DNA of 64,000 nucleotides from Peteryoungia rhizophila (GCF_004912145.1 NZ_STGT01000003.1:868001-932000); one strand, 5' to 3'; positions 1-9,684 are shown, counted from the first letter of the stretch. The notes: generated from the letters alone by a model not told the origin. Translations and numbers: made by a program.

Positions 1-281
1 ATCAAGTGGCGCTTCAGCGACTTGAACTTCTGACCGTCCTCGAGGCAGATCAGATAATCGTCTTCGATCGACTTGCGGATCGGAACCGGGGGCTTCGGCT
101 TCTCGACGACAGCGGGCACCGGGGTCGGCGAGGCTGTGCTGTTCAAAGCCTGGTGGACATCTGCGATCAGGGTTGTCAGGTCGCTGACCTGGACCATGTG
201 GTTGCTGACATAGGCCGAGACGATGTCGGCTGTCAGTTCCACCAGCAGCTGTTGGCTGGGACCCTGTTGGACTTCACTCAT
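1..281 (-). CDS. mucR: MucR/Ros-family zinc-finger-like transcriptional regulator (C-terminus off the left edge)
   Basis: Ninety-three N-terminal residues are visible, read leftward from the ATG at 279-281 behind a good ribosome site (GGAG). The protein starts [20 protein letters not shown] and reaches [15 protein letters not shown], where the DNA-binding finger begins; the rest lies outside the window. The layout (variable N-terminal oligomerisation part, proline-rich linker, [13 protein letters not shown] lead-in) is that of MucR/Ros, DNA-binding regulators of exopolysaccharide, motility and symbiosis or virulence genes in rhizobia, Agrobacterium and Brucella. The second zinc cysteine of the usual C-x2-C is aspartate here (C-L-E-D), as known for some Mesorhizobium Ros homologues. 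Rhizobiaceae often carry several mucR paralogues, so this may not be the principal one. Confidence 0.9.
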   Translation of the reverse strand, partial: MSEVQQGPSQQLLVELTADIVSAYVSNHMVQVSDLTTLIADVHQALNSTASPTPVPAVVEKPKPPVPIRKSIEDDYLICLEDGQKFKSLKRHL

Positions 282-689
282 TCATATCTCCTGTTCAATT
301 CCCGCGCGGATCGCCGTCCCCGCAGTCAAAAGTGCAAAGCCTCCCGAACCGCGACAAGCGAATACGGAAGATGAAAGTTCCCCACAAAGATCACCAGATT
401 TTCCGAGACGGTCCCCAAACCGTCCGGCCTTCTACAACGCCGACGTCGACGAAGATCAGGTCTGCGCGCGGGCTGCAACACGAAACTCAACTTCGACTAC
501 AGACTGCAAACGCAATATCAGCGCTCTCAAAAGTGAATTATCACTCTTGCTGCAAATGTCCACCTGATATTTCTACTAGATTTGACGGGTATAAAACTTT
601 TTTATTGGACGTTAGTTGAGTTTGCACTGCAACCGAAAGCAGCGATTTCATTAGAAACATGAACTCAACCGTCAATAACACTCGCTCAA
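282..689. promoter_or_regulatory. Long AT-rich leader between mucR and the mrp operon
   Basis: No convincing gene is seen in these 408 bases. The part from about 530 to 700 is clearly richer in A and T than its surroundings. It holds a small perfect palindrome at 532-545 (AGTGA, spacer ATTA, TCACT). The stretch must contain the mucR promoter, firing leftward; MucR proteins are known to bind AT-rich targets and repress their own gene, so autoregulation here is plausible but not shown. The mrp operon ends at 690, so the right side is its 3' end. Confidence 0.4.
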
Positions 690-1019
690 TTACGTCATCA
701 TATCGTCACGTACCGATACTGACGAGAGTTTGTAGCCAACCTTGTGGGCCGCGCGGGCCAGAAGATGGGCGGAAATCGGAGCCGTCAGGACGAAAAACAC
801 AATGCCTGCCAGCGCTCGTCCGAAGGTCGCACCATCGCCGGCATGCAGGCCGACAGCCAGCAGGAGCAGGCCAGACCCGACCGTCCCGGCCTTGGAGGCC
901 GCATGCATGCGGGTATAGAGATCCGGCAGACGATTGACGCCGATCGCAGCGATCAACGAAAACAGCGCACCTGCGATCGTGATCACGGCGATGGCGAGAG
1001 CTGCGAGGAGCGAGATCAT
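690..1019 (-). CDS. mrpG: Monovalent cation/proton antiporter subunit G
   Basis: A 109-residue membrane protein, last gene of the seven-gene Mrp (also Mnh or Pha) antiporter operon. It has three predicted hydrophobic segments and the family signature around [20 protein letters not shown]. MrpG is a small accessory subunit of the inner-membrane complex that exchanges Na+ or K+ for protons. Its start codon overlaps the mrpF stop by four bases, which indicates translational coupling. Length fits the family (about 110-120 residues). Confidence 0.95.
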   Translation of the reverse strand: MISLLAALAIAVITIAGALFSLIAAIGVNRLPDLYTRMHAASKAGTVGSGLLLLAVGLHAGDGATFGRALAGIVFFVLTAPISAHLLARAAHKVGYKLSSVSVRDDMMT

Positions 1020-1480
1020 TTGGCCTCCTTGCCGACCGGTGCGGTCGGTTTGCTTGCCTTGCGGGGCTTGGTCGTCCCGGTCGTCTTGGACGCAGCGGAC
1101 TTGGCGACGCGCTTTTTCACGGGCTCGGTCTGCGTCTCCGGCTGCGCAGGACTGGTCATAGAGCTCTGCCTGGGACCGGCCTCGTTCGCTTCCCCCTCCC
1201 CGACACGGCCGCGGGCCAGCACGAAGCGGGCGAAGGCGACGGTCGCCAGGAAGCCGACGAGGCCGAGGGCAATGGCAATGTCGATGTAGAGCGTATAGCC
1301 GGTTCTGAGCGCAATGACGGCGATGAAGCCGATGACGATGCCGACCAGCATGTCGAGCGCGATGATGCGATCCGGCAGGGTCGGGCCGACCACGGCACGA
1401 TAGACGGTGAGAAGCAGCGCCACCACGAGGATGGCGATGGCCGCGACCGAGGCGTATTCGACGATGATATCAGGGGTCAT
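1016..1480 (-). CDS. mrpF: Monovalent cation/proton antiporter subunit F with a basic C-terminal tail
   Basis: Residues 1-90 are a normal MrpF: three membrane segments with the signature [14 protein letters not shown]. The family is usually about 90-100 residues, but this protein runs on to 154 with a disordered tail (about 95-154) rich in Lys, Ala, Thr and Pro (for example [13 protein letters not shown]). The reading frame is open without interruption and then overlaps mrpG by four bases, so the tail looks like a real extension and not a readthrough error. A short alternative frame in the same region is a shadow. The tail would face the cytoplasm if topology follows the family. Confidence 0.92.
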   Translation of the reverse strand: MTPDIIVEYASVAAIAILVVALLLTVYRAVVGPTLPDRIIALDMLVGIVIGFIAVIALRTGYTLYIDIAIALGLVGFLATVAFARFVLARGRVGEGEANEAGPRQSSMTSPAQPETQTEPVKKRVAKSAASKTTGTTKPRKASKPTAPVGKEAK

Positions 1481-1953
1481 CAGGCAAAGGCCTCCATGAT
1501 CTTCTTCTCGAAGCCCTCGGCAATGTCACGGCGAGCCGCTTCGATGTCCGAGCAGTCGAGCGCATGCACATAGAGGGTCTGGCGATCCTCGGAGACATCG
1601 ACGGACAGCGTGCCCGGCGTCAACGTGATGAGATTGGCCAGCAGCGAGATTTCCCAGTCGCTCTTCACCGTCAGCGGATAGGCGAAGATGCCGGGTTTCA
1701 GATCCATCTTCGGCCGCAGCACGAGGGTCGCCACGCGCCAGGCGGATTTTGCCAGTTCGACCAGGAAAAGCAGGACAAGTGACAGGATGCGGCGCGAGCG
1801 GCTCGTATAATCGGAGCCGACGAAGCGCTCGCGCAGGAGATAGAGCGTGAGGATCGAGAGGATGAAACCGAACAGGACGTTCAGGAGCGTGAAACTGCCG
1901 GAGACGGCGGCCCAGATCACCGCCATCAGGATGCTGATCGCATAAAGGCTCAT
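1480..1953 (-). CDS. mrpE: Monovalent cation/proton antiporter subunit E
   Basis: A 157-residue protein with two N-terminal hydrophobic segments followed by a soluble C-terminal half. The signature around [20 protein letters not shown] is diagnostic of MrpE. It is a structural subunit of the Mrp complex. The start shares one base with the end of mrpF's start region (position 1480) and the gene overlaps mrpD by four bases, so translation is likely coupled along the operon. Confidence 0.95.
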   Translation of the reverse strand: MSLYAISILMAVIWAAVSGSFTLLNVLFGFILSILTLYLLRERFVGSDYTSRSRRILSLVLLFLVELAKSAWRVATLVLRPKMDLKPGIFAYPLTVKSDWEISLLANLITLTPGTLSVDVSEDRQTLYVHALDCSDIEAARRDIAEGFEKKIMEAFA

Positions 1954-3533
1954 CGGACACCTCCTTCAGGGAAGACCGAGCGGATATAGGTCGTCGGGTC
2001 GAGCAGGCCGGAGGCCGCATCCTGGCTGACGACGATCAGGCTATCGGGGAAGAGGCCGAACCAGACGATGAAGCCGGTGAGGATGAGGATCGGCGCCATG
2101 CGCCAGCGCAGCGCGCCGGCCTGGATGGCGGGTGCGGCCGTCATCGCCGCCTCTCCCACCACGGCCACCGGGCGCCAGAAGGAGAAGAGGAAAACGCGAC
2201 CGAAGGCGATCGTCGTCAGGAAGCCGGAGACGAGCACGGAGGCTGCGAGCCACCAGGCGCCGATGTCGATCGATGCCTTGACCAGCAGGGCCTTCGGCCA
2301 GAAGCCGGAGAAGGGCGGCAAGCCGCTCGCGGCGAAGAAGAGCGCGAGCGTGACGGCGCCGAAGAGCGGCGCGACGGCCCAGAGGCCGGCGACGCGATCG
2401 AGGCGGAAATGTCCGCCGATGCGAGCGATCTCGCCGGCGACGAGATAGAGTGCCGTCATCAGCAGGATCGAATGCAGCGCGTAGAAGATCGCGGCGCCCA
2501 CCGCGAGATTGCTGCCGATCGCAATGCCCGCCATCATGTTGCCGATGCCGGCGATGACGACGAAGCCGAGGAAGCGGCGGATGTCGTTCTGGGCGAGTGC
2601 GCCCATGGCGCCGAGGATCATGGTCAGGGCCGCGACCACGGCGATGACGAGGCTGAGTGCCTCACGCTCGACGGGGAAGAGCATGACCACGACGCGGATC
2701 ATCGCATAGATGCCGACCTTGGTCAGCAGGCCGGCAAAGAGCGCCGACACGACGACGCGCGGCGTATGATAAGACGCCGGCAGCCAGAAATTGACCGGGA
2801 AGGCAGCGGCCTTCATCGAGAAGGCGAGAATGAAGAGCGCCGTCAGCGTCATCAGCGGCGCGGTCTCGGCGTAGTCCGGCACCTTGGTGGCAATGTCGGC
2901 CATGTTGAGCGTGCCGAAGATGCCATAGAGATAGGCGACGCTGATGAGGAAGAGCGTCGTCGCCATCAGGTTCAGAACCGCATATTTCAGCGCACCGTCG
3001 AGCTGTTCCCGCTCCGAGCCGAGGATCAACAGGCCGAAGGACGAGATCAGCAGGACCTCAAACCAGACATAGAGGTTGAAGATATCGCCGGTCAGGAAGG
3101 CGCCGCAGACGCCGGCCATCAGCAGCATCAGGAGCGGATAGAAACCGTAGCGGCGGCCGCTATTGCTGATATCGACATGGGCGTAGAGCGCGCCGCAAAA
3201 GGCGACGATGGCGGCTGCCAGTGCGAGCAGTGCACCCGTCAGATCGACGGTGATCGCGATGCCGAAAGGCGGCAGCCAGCGGCCCATCATCATGGTCAGC
3301 GGACCATCGGCCATGACCTGCATAAGAAGCAGCACGTTGTTCAGGACGAGCAGCGCTAGACCGGCAAGCGCGACCGGCGGATGCCAGTGGGTGCGGTGGC
3401 GGATCATCATCAGGATGGCGCCGAAGGCGATGCAGAGCGCCATGGGCGTGACGGCAAGCCAGTGGGCAGCCGTCATCGGCTCCATCACATAGGCGGCGGC
3501 GTAATCGGCAGGTGTCGTTGTGGGGGCGGCCAT
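1950..3533 (-). CDS. mrpD: Monovalent cation/proton antiporter subunit D
   Basis: A 527-residue polytopic protein related to the antiporter-like subunits NuoL/M/N of respiratory complex I. About fourteen hydrophobic segments are present, with conserved stretches such as FEVLLISSFGLLILG and FPVNFWLPASYHTPRVV. MrpD together with MrpA forms the ion-translocating core. A 20-base gap separates it from mrpC, the only real gap in the operon, and it overlaps mrpE by four bases. Length is normal. A 316-residue frame on the opposite strand inside the gene is a codon-bias shadow. Confidence 0.97.
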   Translation of the reverse strand: MAAPTTTPADYAAAYVMEPMTAAHWLAVTPMALCIAFGAILMMIRHRTHWHPPVALAGLALLVLNNVLLLMQVMADGPLTMMMGRWLPPFGIAITVDLTGALLALAAAIVAFCGALYAHVDISNSGRRYGFYPLLMLLMAGVCGAFLTGDIFNLYVWFEVLLISSFGLLILGSEREQLDGALKYAVLNLMATTLFLISVAYLYGIFGTLNMADIATKVPDYAETAPLMTLTALFILAFSMKAAAFPVNFWLPASYHTPRVVVSALFAGLLTKVGIYAMIRVVVMLFPVEREALSLVIAVVAALTMILGAMGALAQNDIRRFLGFVVIAGIGNMMAGIAIGSNLAVGAAIFYALHSILLMTALYLVAGEIARIGGHFRLDRVAGLWAVAPLFGAVTLALFFAASGLPPFSGFWPKALLVKASIDIGAWWLAASVLVSGFLTTIAFGRVFLFSFWRPVAVVGEAAMTAAPAIQAGALRWRMAPILILTGFIVWFGLFPDSLIVVSQDAASGLLDPTTYIRSVFPEGGVR

Positions 3534-3553
3534 GAGGTCCTCGTGTCTCCTGC

Positions 3554-3931
3554 TCAGTAGCCGCTCGGCGGCAACGGATCTTCCAGCGGCTCGGCGACAC
3601 GCATTTCACCCGTGTCGTCGGTGCCGAGGTCCTGATAGGCGCGGTAGGTCAGCACCAGCAGGAAGCAGAAGAAGGAGAAGGAAATGACGATCGCCGTCAG
3701 GATGAGGGCCTGCGGCAGCGGATTGGCGGTGCCCGGCGGCAGCACGTCGACCCCACCGGGGATGATCGGCGGGATGGCGGGCGTCAGGCGGCCGGCTGTG
3801 AAGAGCAGCATGTTGACGGCATTGCCGAGCAGCACGATGCCGAGAAGGATGCGGATGATCTTCTTCGACAACATGAGATAGACGGCGGCGGCGAAGAAGA
3901 TGCCGACGACGAGCGAGAAGATGACTTCCAT
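3554..3931 (-). CDS. mrpC: Monovalent cation/proton antiporter subunit C
   Basis: A 125-residue, three-segment membrane protein homologous to NuoK. Features include the IIRILLGIVLLGNAVNMLLF stretch and QALILTAIVISF, both typical for MrpC. The C-terminal 20 residues are acidic and proline-rich. The gene shares a single base with mrpB (position 3931) and is followed after 20 bases by mrpD. Confidence 0.96.
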   Translation of the reverse strand: MEVIFSLVVGIFFAAAVYLMLSKKIIRILLGIVLLGNAVNMLLFTAGRLTPAIPPIIPGGVDVLPPGTANPLPQALILTAIVISFSFFCFLLVLTYRAYQDLGTDDTGEMRVAEPLEDPLPPSGY

Positions 3932-4350
3932 CAGCCGTCATCCCTTTCTTCGAGTGCAAGCGCGATCGAGGCGAAGGTGCCGACGACCACGAGATAGACG
4001 CCGATGTCGAATGAAATCACCGTCGCGAGCGGCACTTCGATGCCGCCCAGGGTCGGATAGATCCAGACTCCGGTCATGAAGGGATAACCGAGGGGGGCCG
4101 AGATCACGCCCGACAGGGTCGAGACGAGGAGGCCGCAACCCGCGACCGACATCGGATGGAAGACCATGGCGCGGCGCACGGCCTGGACGCCGAAGGCGAT
4201 GCCATACATGGCGAAGGCGGCAGCCCCGATCAGGCCGCCGATAAAGCCGCCACCGGGCTCGTTATGGCCGCGCAGCAGGACGAAGATCGAGAAGACCAGC
4301 ATCAGCACCGTGAGGAAGGGCGCGAAGGTGCGGAAGATCAGGGTGTTCAT
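3931..4350 (-). CDS. mrpB: Monovalent cation/proton antiporter subunit B
   Basis: A 139-residue protein with four hydrophobic segments and the family signature [14 protein letters not shown] near the N-terminus. Because mrpB is a separate gene here and not fused to mrpA, this is the seven-gene (group 1) form of the antiporter and not the six-gene form with a fused A/B subunit. It overlaps mrpA by four bases at the ATGA junction and shares one base with mrpC. Confidence 0.96.
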   Translation of the reverse strand: MNTLIFRTFAPFLTVLMLVFSIFVLLRGHNEPGGGFIGGLIGAAAFAMYGIAFGVQAVRRAMVFHPMSVAGCGLLVSTLSGVISAPLGYPFMTGVWIYPTLGGIEVPLATVISFDIGVYLVVVGTFASIALALEERDDG

Positions 4351-6758
4351 CGGCGTTTTGCACCTTTTGCCTTGGACAATGCATGGGGCGGGGCCGGAGC
4401 GGGCGCGACCTCGGACGGAGCCAGTGGCGGAATGGCCGGTTGACCGACGCGGATGCGGATGAGCGCCAGGATGGAGAGGCCGGTGATCATGACGACGCCG
4501 ATCTCACCCAGCGTATCGACACCGCGGAAATCGACGATGATGACGTTCACCACATTGGCGCCGTGGGCGATGATCTTGGAATGCTCGGCGAAGAAGGCCG
4601 AGAGCGCGCCATCGAAGGGACCTGCCGTCGAGGCCGCGAGCATCAGGCCGAAGCCGAGGCCACAGGCGATGGCGAGCGAACCGTCGAGCAGGCGCGCCGA
4701 CATCGGCCTGTGATCGGATGTCGCCAGCCGTAGCCGGGTCATGACCAGCGCGAGGATGACGACAGAGAGGGTCTCGACCATGAACTGGGTGAAGGAGAGG
4801 TCCGGCGCGCCATAAAGGAGGAAAATGACGGCGACGGCGAAGCCCTGGATGCCGAGGCAGACGATCGCAGTCAGGCGGTCCTGGGCCGATAGCACGGCTA
4901 TGACGCCGATCACGGCGATGGCGAGGATCGCCATTTCGTGGAAGTCGAATTCCGACGGCAGGCTGAGCCCCGTCGGAAGCTCGCCATAGACGACGGGCGT
5001 CACCAGGAGCACGATCGCGACGAAGATGAAGGAGAGCGTGATGTAGGTCTCGAGGCGGCCGTTCTGGACAAAGCGGGTGACCCCGGTGGAAAGGCGCACG
5101 AGGCCGCTGATGAAATGGTCGAAGCCGCGATCCGGGCTTACTGCAAGGCCGGTGACGAGGCGGTCGACTGCGGCGCGCAGGCGGTCGAGGCCGAGATAGA
5201 GGACGACGCCGAGGATGACGGTCAGCACCGAGAGCGCCAGAGCGGCACCGAGGGATGGGATGAGGCCGATGGTAACGGTCTGGGCCTCGCCATCGACGGC
5301 GCTTGCCATGGGCGAAGTGATGAAGCGGTGCGCGATGCCGGAGAAGAGCGCGCCTGCGAGTGATAGGACGGCCAGCGTCAGCGGCCCGAGCCAGAGCAGC
5401 ACGGGGCCCTCATGCGCATGCTTCGGCGTGGCGCCTTCGCGGCCGATGAAGGGTTTGAGCCCGACGGCAAAGGCGATGACGAACATCAACGCATTGCCGA
5501 TGACGGCAACGGCCGTGAAGAGAATGGCACGCGGGCTCGTGCCGGCCAGCGCATGATAGATTTCTTCCTTGGCGAGGAAGCCGAAGAGCGGCGGAAGGCC
5601 GGCCATGGAGACGCCGGCGAGGAGTGCTGCGGCGAAGGTGATCGGCATGAGCTTGCCAAGGCCGCCGAGCTTCGTGATGTCGCGTGTGCCGGCCTCATGG
5701 TCGATGGCGCCGGCGACCATGAAAAGCGCGCCCTTGAAGAGCGAATGGGCGACGAGATAGAGCACCGCCGCCTCGACCGCGTAAGGGGTGTCGAAGCCGG
5801 TCAGCATGACGAGCAGGCCGAGCGAGGCGACCGTCGTATAGGCGAGCATCAGCTTGAGATCCGTCTGGCGCACAGCGAGGACCGCACCGACCAGAAGCGT
5901 GATGCCGCCGAAGAAGGGCAGCAGGATTTCCCAGGCGGGCGTGGCACCCATGACCGGATTGAGGCGCATGAGGAGATAGACGCCGGCCTTCACCATGGTG
6001 GCGGAATGCAGATAGGCCGAAACCGGGGTCGGCGCTTCCATGGCGTTGGGCAGCCAGAAGTGGAACGGGAACTGGGCCGACTTGGTGAAGGCGCCGCCGA
6101 GCACCAGGAGAAGGGCCGCGAGATAAAACGGGCTTTCGCGCAGGATGTCGCCGGTGGAGAGCAGCAGCGAGAGCTGGCTGACCCCGGTGATGTTCCAGAT
6201 GAAGATCATGCCGGCGAGCAGGATGAGGCCACCGCCGCCGGTGACGACCAGCGCCTGCAGAGCGGCCCGACGCGACGCTTCGCGCGTGTGATCAAAGCCG
6301 ATCAGGAGGAAGGAGGTGATCGAGGTCAACTCCCAGAAGACGAAGAGCATCAGGAAGCTGTCTGAGACCACGAGGCCGAGCATGGCACCCATGAAAAGCA
6401 GGATGAAGCCGATGAAACGGCCCTGCTGCGGATGGCCCTTCATGTAGCCGCCGGCATAAAGCACGATCAGAGCACCGATGCCGGTGATCAGCAGAGCGAA
6501 GGTAAGCGACAGCCCGTCGACGAACCACGAGAAGGAGAGATTGATGCTGGGAACCCAGGCGAAACCGCCGGTCACCCGCTCGCCGGCAGCGATCTCGGGC
6601 AGGAAGCTCGCGAAGTGGGCAAAGGCAAGAGCCGGGGCCAGCGCGAGGAGCCAGGCGGCATTTGCCCCTGTTCGAGCCGTGAGCCAGGGCGCCAGGACAG
6701 CGGCGGCGAAGGGCAACAGCATGGCGACCCATGTCAGGTCGCTCGTCATCTCAGGCAT
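4347..6758 (-). CDS. mrpA: Monovalent cation/proton antiporter subunit A
   Basis: An 803-residue membrane protein, first gene of the operon and the largest subunit. The N-terminal two thirds resemble NuoL ([19 protein letters not shown], and [18 protein letters not shown] with its conserved lysine), followed by C-terminal segments like the MbhD/MbhE-type extensions, ending in a proline-rich tail with [14 protein letters not shown]. The length matches separate-A Mrp systems. The complex exports Na+ or K+ in exchange for protons and supports growth in alkali and salt; in Sinorhizobium the related pha locus is required for pH adaptation. The ATG at 6758 is the first in frame; a promoter must lie in the 299-base gap shared with msrB. 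Confidence 0.97.
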   Translation of the reverse strand: MPEMTSDLTWVAMLLPFAAAVLAPWLTARTGANAAWLLALAPALAFAHFASFLPEIAAGERVTGGFAWVPSINLSFSWFVDGLSLTFALLITGIGALIVLYAGGYMKGHPQQGRFIGFILLFMGAMLGLVVSDSFLMLFVFWELTSITSFLLIGFDHTREASRRAALQALVVTGGGGLILLAGMIFIWNITGVSQLSLLLSTGDILRESPFYLAALLLVLGGAFTKSAQFPFHFWLPNAMEAPTPVSAYLHSATMVKAGVYLLMRLNPVMGATPAWEILLPFFGGITLLVGAVLAVRQTDLKLMLAYTTVASLGLLVMLTGFDTPYAVEAAVLYLVAHSLFKGALFMVAGAIDHEAGTRDITKLGGLGKLMPITFAAALLAGVSMAGLPPLFGFLAKEEIYHALAGTSPRAILFTAVAVIGNALMFVIAFAVGLKPFIGREGATPKHAHEGPVLLWLGPLTLAVLSLAGALFSGIAHRFITSPMASAVDGEAQTVTIGLIPSLGAALALSVLTVILGVVLYLGLDRLRAAVDRLVTGLAVSPDRGFDHFISGLVRLSTGVTRFVQNGRLETYITLSFIFVAIVLLVTPVVYGELPTGLSLPSEFDFHEMAILAIAVIGVIAVLSAQDRLTAIVCLGIQGFAVAVIFLLYGAPDLSFTQFMVETLSVVILALVMTRLRLATSDHRPMSARLLDGSLAIACGLGFGLMLAASTAGPFDGALSAFFAEHSKIIAHGANVVNVIIVDFRGVDTLGEIGVVMITGLSILALIRIRVGQPAIPPLAPSEVAPAPAPPHALSKAKGAKRR

Positions 6759-7057
6759 TCCATCTCCCCGTGGGCAAGGATCGGGTATCGTTCATCGTCG
6801 ATACAAGGTGCGACCGTGTTAGGACAAGCCAACCTTCGTCTCAAGCAAAAACGGAAGCTTACAGGTTCACGGACGCGTCAACACACGTTTCAGTGAAAAA
6901 CAGCACATGGATTTCAGTTTCTCGTGAAAGCACAGCCCGGTTCTCGCGACCAAAGGCATGGAAGGACAATTGCCGGCCTGTATCCGGCACCCTATCTATA
7001 GTGCAACCGAAGCCGGGCGATGCTTGCCACATGCCTGGCGCTGATGAGGAGATTATC
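6759..7057. promoter_or_regulatory. Divergent promoter region between mrpA and msrB
   Basis: No gene is seen. An inverted repeat with 6-base arms, GTATCG at 6785-6790 and CGATAC at 6799-6804, lies 27-46 bases upstream of mrpA. Reading leftward, TTGTCC and TATCGA occur with an 18-base spacer and could be -35 and -10 boxes for mrpA, with the repeat at the start of transcription. This is pattern matching only. The right half should hold the msrB promoter. Confidence 0.3.
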
Positions 7058-7471
7058 ATGACCGCTTCCACGACCGCACCGAAGATCGTCAAGTCCGACG
7101 CCGAATGGCGCGACCAGCTGACACCGGAGCAATACCGCATCCTGCGCGAGCACGGCACGGAGCGCGCCTTTACCGGACCATACTGGGACAATTTCCAGAA
7201 GGGCCTCTATCGCTGTGCGGCCTGCGACGAACCGCTCTTCGTCTCCGATACCAAGTTCGACGCGGGCTGCGGCTGGCCGAGCTATTTCGAGCCGGTGAAG
7301 CCTGACGCCGTGACCGAACATCGCGACAACGCGTTTGGCATGGTGCGCACCGAAATCCGCTGCGCCAATTGCGGCGGGCATCTCGGTCACGTGTTTCCCG
7401 ACGGCCCGAAGCCGACCGGCCTGCGCTACTGCATCAATGGGCATTCGATGGTGTTCACGCCGATCGAGTGA
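7058..7471 (+). CDS. msrB: Peptide-methionine (R)-S-oxide reductase MsrB
   Basis: A 137-residue cytoplasmic enzyme that reduces methionine R-sulfoxide in proteins using thioredoxin. The four zinc cysteines occur as CAAC and CANC, the core motif [11 protein letters not shown] is present, and the catalytic cysteine lies in [13 protein letters not shown]. The ATG at 7058 was chosen over longer in-frame starts because it follows GAGGAG at the right distance and begins exactly where homologues begin; the upstream open frame is non-coding. It stands alone on the plus strand and is followed by a palindromic repeat. Confidence 0.96.
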   Translation: MTASTTAPKIVKSDAEWRDQLTPEQYRILREHGTERAFTGPYWDNFQKGLYRCAACDEPLFVSDTKFDAGCGWPSYFEPVKPDAVTEHRDNAFGMVRTEIRCANCGGHLGHVFPDGPKPTGLRYCINGHSMVFTPIE

Positions 7472-7477
7472 TCGGGG

Positions 7478-7597
7478 CCCCTCCCCTTGAGGGGGAGGGT
7501 CGGAGCGCAGTTCCGGGGTTGGGGTGAGCCCTGTGCACGCCGGGATCACCCCCACCCGCCGCTTTGCGGCGACCTCCCCCCTCAAGGGGGAGGTGAA
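7478..7597. repeat. RIME-like palindromic intergenic repeat, copy a
   Basis: Two long inverted elements are joined by a short centre: CTCCCCTTGAGGGGGAGG on the left, and a right half containing CCACCCGCCGCTTTGCGGCG followed by CTCCCCCCTCAAGGGGGAGG. The same layout recurs at 8151, 15433 and 17624. It matches the general form of Rhizobium intergenic mosaic elements. The centre (CCCTGTGCACGCCG) is shared almost exactly with the copy at 8151. Confidence 0.8.
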
Positions 7598-7742
7598 GGG
7601 TCTCGTCAGTTGCAGCGCAGCAATATCTCCAGCCCACTTTTGGTTGTGGACACCATACCCGTTTGCCCAAATCTGCAATCTTTGGCTTTGACGACAGACC
7701 ACCGATGCGACACCCGGGATCTATTCACAACTGGGGGTCAGC

Positions 7743-8138
7743 ATGAAAAAGTCTATCGCAATCACTGTGGCAATCGCTGCAGCTCTCTCGTCCTGCGCCA
7801 GCAAACCATCCGAGATCGAGGCAGCCTATGTCTCGCCGGCCCTCTACGAGAGCCTTTCCTGTGATCGGTTGCGCGAAGAGGCAACGGCCGTTTCTGCCCG
7901 CGCGATCGCTGCCAGCGGCGCACAGCAGAAGAAGGCCGACAATGATGCGGTCGCCGTCGGCGTCGGACTTGTGATCTTCTGGCCAGCGCTGTTCTTCGCC
8001 AAGGGCGACGGGGCTTCGGCGGCGGAAGTTGCGCGACTAAAGGGTGAAATGAAGGCAATCGAGACGGCGTCGATCAAGAACAATTGCGGCATCCGTTTCG
8101 AGGATCCGAGCGCACAGCCGACGAAGAAAAAGGGCTGA
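7743..8138 (+). CDS. Small conserved lipoprotein of unknown function
   Basis: A 131-residue protein with a lipoprotein signal: MKKSIAITVAIAAALSSC, lipid attachment expected at the cysteine of LSSC. The mature part starts ASKPSEIEAAYVSPALYESL, contains CDRLREEATAVSARA, and has a hydrophobic stretch (VAVGVGLVIFWPALFFA) in the middle. I recognise the pattern from short rhizobial lipoproteins but no function is known to me. The gene is bracketed by two closely related palindromic repeats (copies a and b). Confidence 0.8.
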   Translation: MKKSIAITVAIAAALSSCASKPSEIEAAYVSPALYESLSCDRLREEATAVSARAIAASGAQQKKADNDAVAVGVGLVIFWPALFFAKGDGASAAEVARLKGEMKAIETASIKNNCGIRFEDPSAQPTKKKG

Positions 8139-8150
8139 TCGGCAACCAAC

Positions 8151-8268
8151 CTTGCCCGCGAGGGGAGGGTCGGAGCGACGCTGCGGGTTGGGGGAACCCT
8201 GTGCACACCGACGCCTGATAAACCCCACCCGCCGCTTTGCGGCCACCTGCCCCATCAAGGGGGAGGCG
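8151..8268. repeat. RIME-like palindromic intergenic repeat, copy b
   Basis: It has the same architecture as the copy at 7478, with GGGTTGGGGG, the shared centre CCCTGTGCACACCG, and the right half CCACCCGCCGCTTTGCGG. Its right end runs about 14 bases into the 3' end of the minus-strand MFS gene, where it encodes the terminal GAPPPP residues of that protein. Confidence 0.8.
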
Positions 8269-9565
8269 GCGCGCCCTCACCCGCGTGCAAGGCTGCCAGC
8301 GCCCTGGGCGAGACGCGGTTCCAGATGCCGAAGAGCAGCAGGATGGACAGGATGGCGCCGAGCGCGAAGGGCATGGCGAGCGCCTGGGTGCGCGGGATGA
8401 AAGCTTCGGCGATGCTGACGCTCGCACCCGCCGTCAGCATGCCGAGCGGCATCGTGCCAAGTCCGAAGAAGCGGTAGACGCTGTTGACCCGGCCGAGCAG
8501 ATGCGGTGGGATCATGCGCTGGCGGAGCGATACCGTGATGATGTTCCAGACCATGCCGGTCACGGCCGATAGTGTGAGAGCGGCCCAGACCAGCACAGGC
8601 TCTGGCCAGAACAGCACGATCAGTGCCCATAGAAGGCAGCCTGCGATGGTGGCACGCAGGCAGGCCGATGCGCCAAAGCGGCCGATGATGCTCTCGCCCA
8701 GCAAGCCGCCGAGCACACCGCCCGCCGCAAGGCCGGTCAACAGCAATCCATACTCTGCGGAGTTCAGGTCCATGACCTCTTGTGCATAGAGGACCAGTCC
8801 CATCAGCAGCATGACATCGATGGCATTCAGCGCACCGAGCCCGATCGCGAGATCGCGCAGGAGCGGACGGGCAAAGAGGTAGCGGGCGCCCTCGCGGATT
8901 TCGGCGACCCAGGGACGCGGCTCCGGTCTGATGGTGCGAAACGTGCCCGGGATCGACAGGACGAGCAGGCCGGCAAAGGCAAAGGCGAGGCCGTAGAGCC
9001 CGAAGGCGAGCGGCAAAGCGAGCCCGATCATCAGTCCGGCCAGCGGTGGGCCTATCATCATGTTCATCACGGTCTCTACGCTGCCCATGCGGCCATTGGC
9101 GGTTTCCAGCCGCGCATGGGGCACGATCGCGGGCAAGAGGGTCACGGCGGAATTGTCGCGCAGCACCTCGGCAAAGCCGACGATCAGGGCCGAGAGAAGC
9201 AGCAAACCATAGAGCAGGTCGGCCGGGAAATCCTGCACCGGCACTTCGGGCAAGAGGCCAGGGATCAGCATGGCTGCGGCGAGCGCAATCAGCGTGACAA
9301 AACGCAGGAGATCCATCGATATCACCAACCGACGGCGATCGAGGCGGTCGGTGATGACGCCCGACGGGAGGGCGAAGAGAAACCAAGGCAGCTTTTGCGC
9401 CACGCCGACCAGCGCGATCGCCAGCGGATCGCGGGTGATCAGCGAGGCGAGCCAGGGCCAAGCGACGACGCCGATGCCATCGGCGAGATTGGCGAGCCCG
9501 CTCGACAGAAGCAGGCGATGAAAATTGCGGCCGAGCGGCGGCTTCGGCGTCATAGGGTGGTTCAC
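8255..9565 (-). CDS. Major facilitator superfamily exporter (MFS_3 / EntS-like)
   Basis: About 436 residues with twelve predicted membrane segments and the MFS loop motif between segments 2 and 3 (GVITDRLDRRRL). The overall form, including LRDNSAVTLLPAIV and NSVYRFFGLGTMPLG, is that of the MFS_3 / enterobactin-exporter-like subfamily, which are proton-driven exporters of uncertain substrate. The GTG at 9563-9565 is preferred because GGAGAG stands 8 bases upstream; the ATG four codons later (9553) has no ribosome site. The last residues (GAPPPP) are encoded by the repeat at 8151-8268, so the C-terminus may have been altered by repeat insertion. Confidence 0.88.
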   Translation of the reverse strand: MNHPMTPKPPLGRNFHRLLLSSGLANLADGIGVVAWPWLASLITRDPLAIALVGVAQKLPWFLFALPSGVITDRLDRRRLVISMDLLRFVTLIALAAAMLIPGLLPEVPVQDFPADLLYGLLLLSALIVGFAEVLRDNSAVTLLPAIVPHARLETANGRMGSVETVMNMMIGPPLAGLMIGLALPLAFGLYGLAFAFAGLLVLSIPGTFRTIRPEPRPWVAEIREGARYLFARPLLRDLAIGLGALNAIDVMLLMGLVLYAQEVMDLNSAEYGLLLTGLAAGGVLGGLLGESIIGRFGASACLRATIAGCLLWALIVLFWPEPVLVWAALTLSAVTGMVWNIITVSLRQRMIPPHLLGRVNSVYRFFGLGTMPLGMLTAGASVSIAEAFIPRTQALAMPFALGAILSILLLFGIWNRVSPRALAALHAGEGAPPPP

Positions 9566-9684
9566 GGGGGAGACTCTCCGGTGGGAGGGGAAGCAGAACA
9601 CCCGCGCGAGGCCGATGACAAGCCCTGCGATTTCAGGGGCTCTTGCTGCAAACAAGCCGCTGCCCGGCCCCCTTCAGCCCACCG

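Noticed and set aside
282..689. Small frames upstream of mucR
   Set aside because: They have no ribosome sites, no recognisable motifs, and cross the AT-rich leader; treated as non-coding.
2409..3359. 316-codon open frame antisense to mrpD
   Set aside because: Composition is dominated by Asp, His, Glu and Arg, the usual product of GC-rich codon bias on the opposite strand; mrpD is unambiguous.
7478..8268. Possible CRISPR array
   Set aside because: The units are themselves palindromic, spaced by a whole gene and not by short unique spacers, and no cas gene is present.
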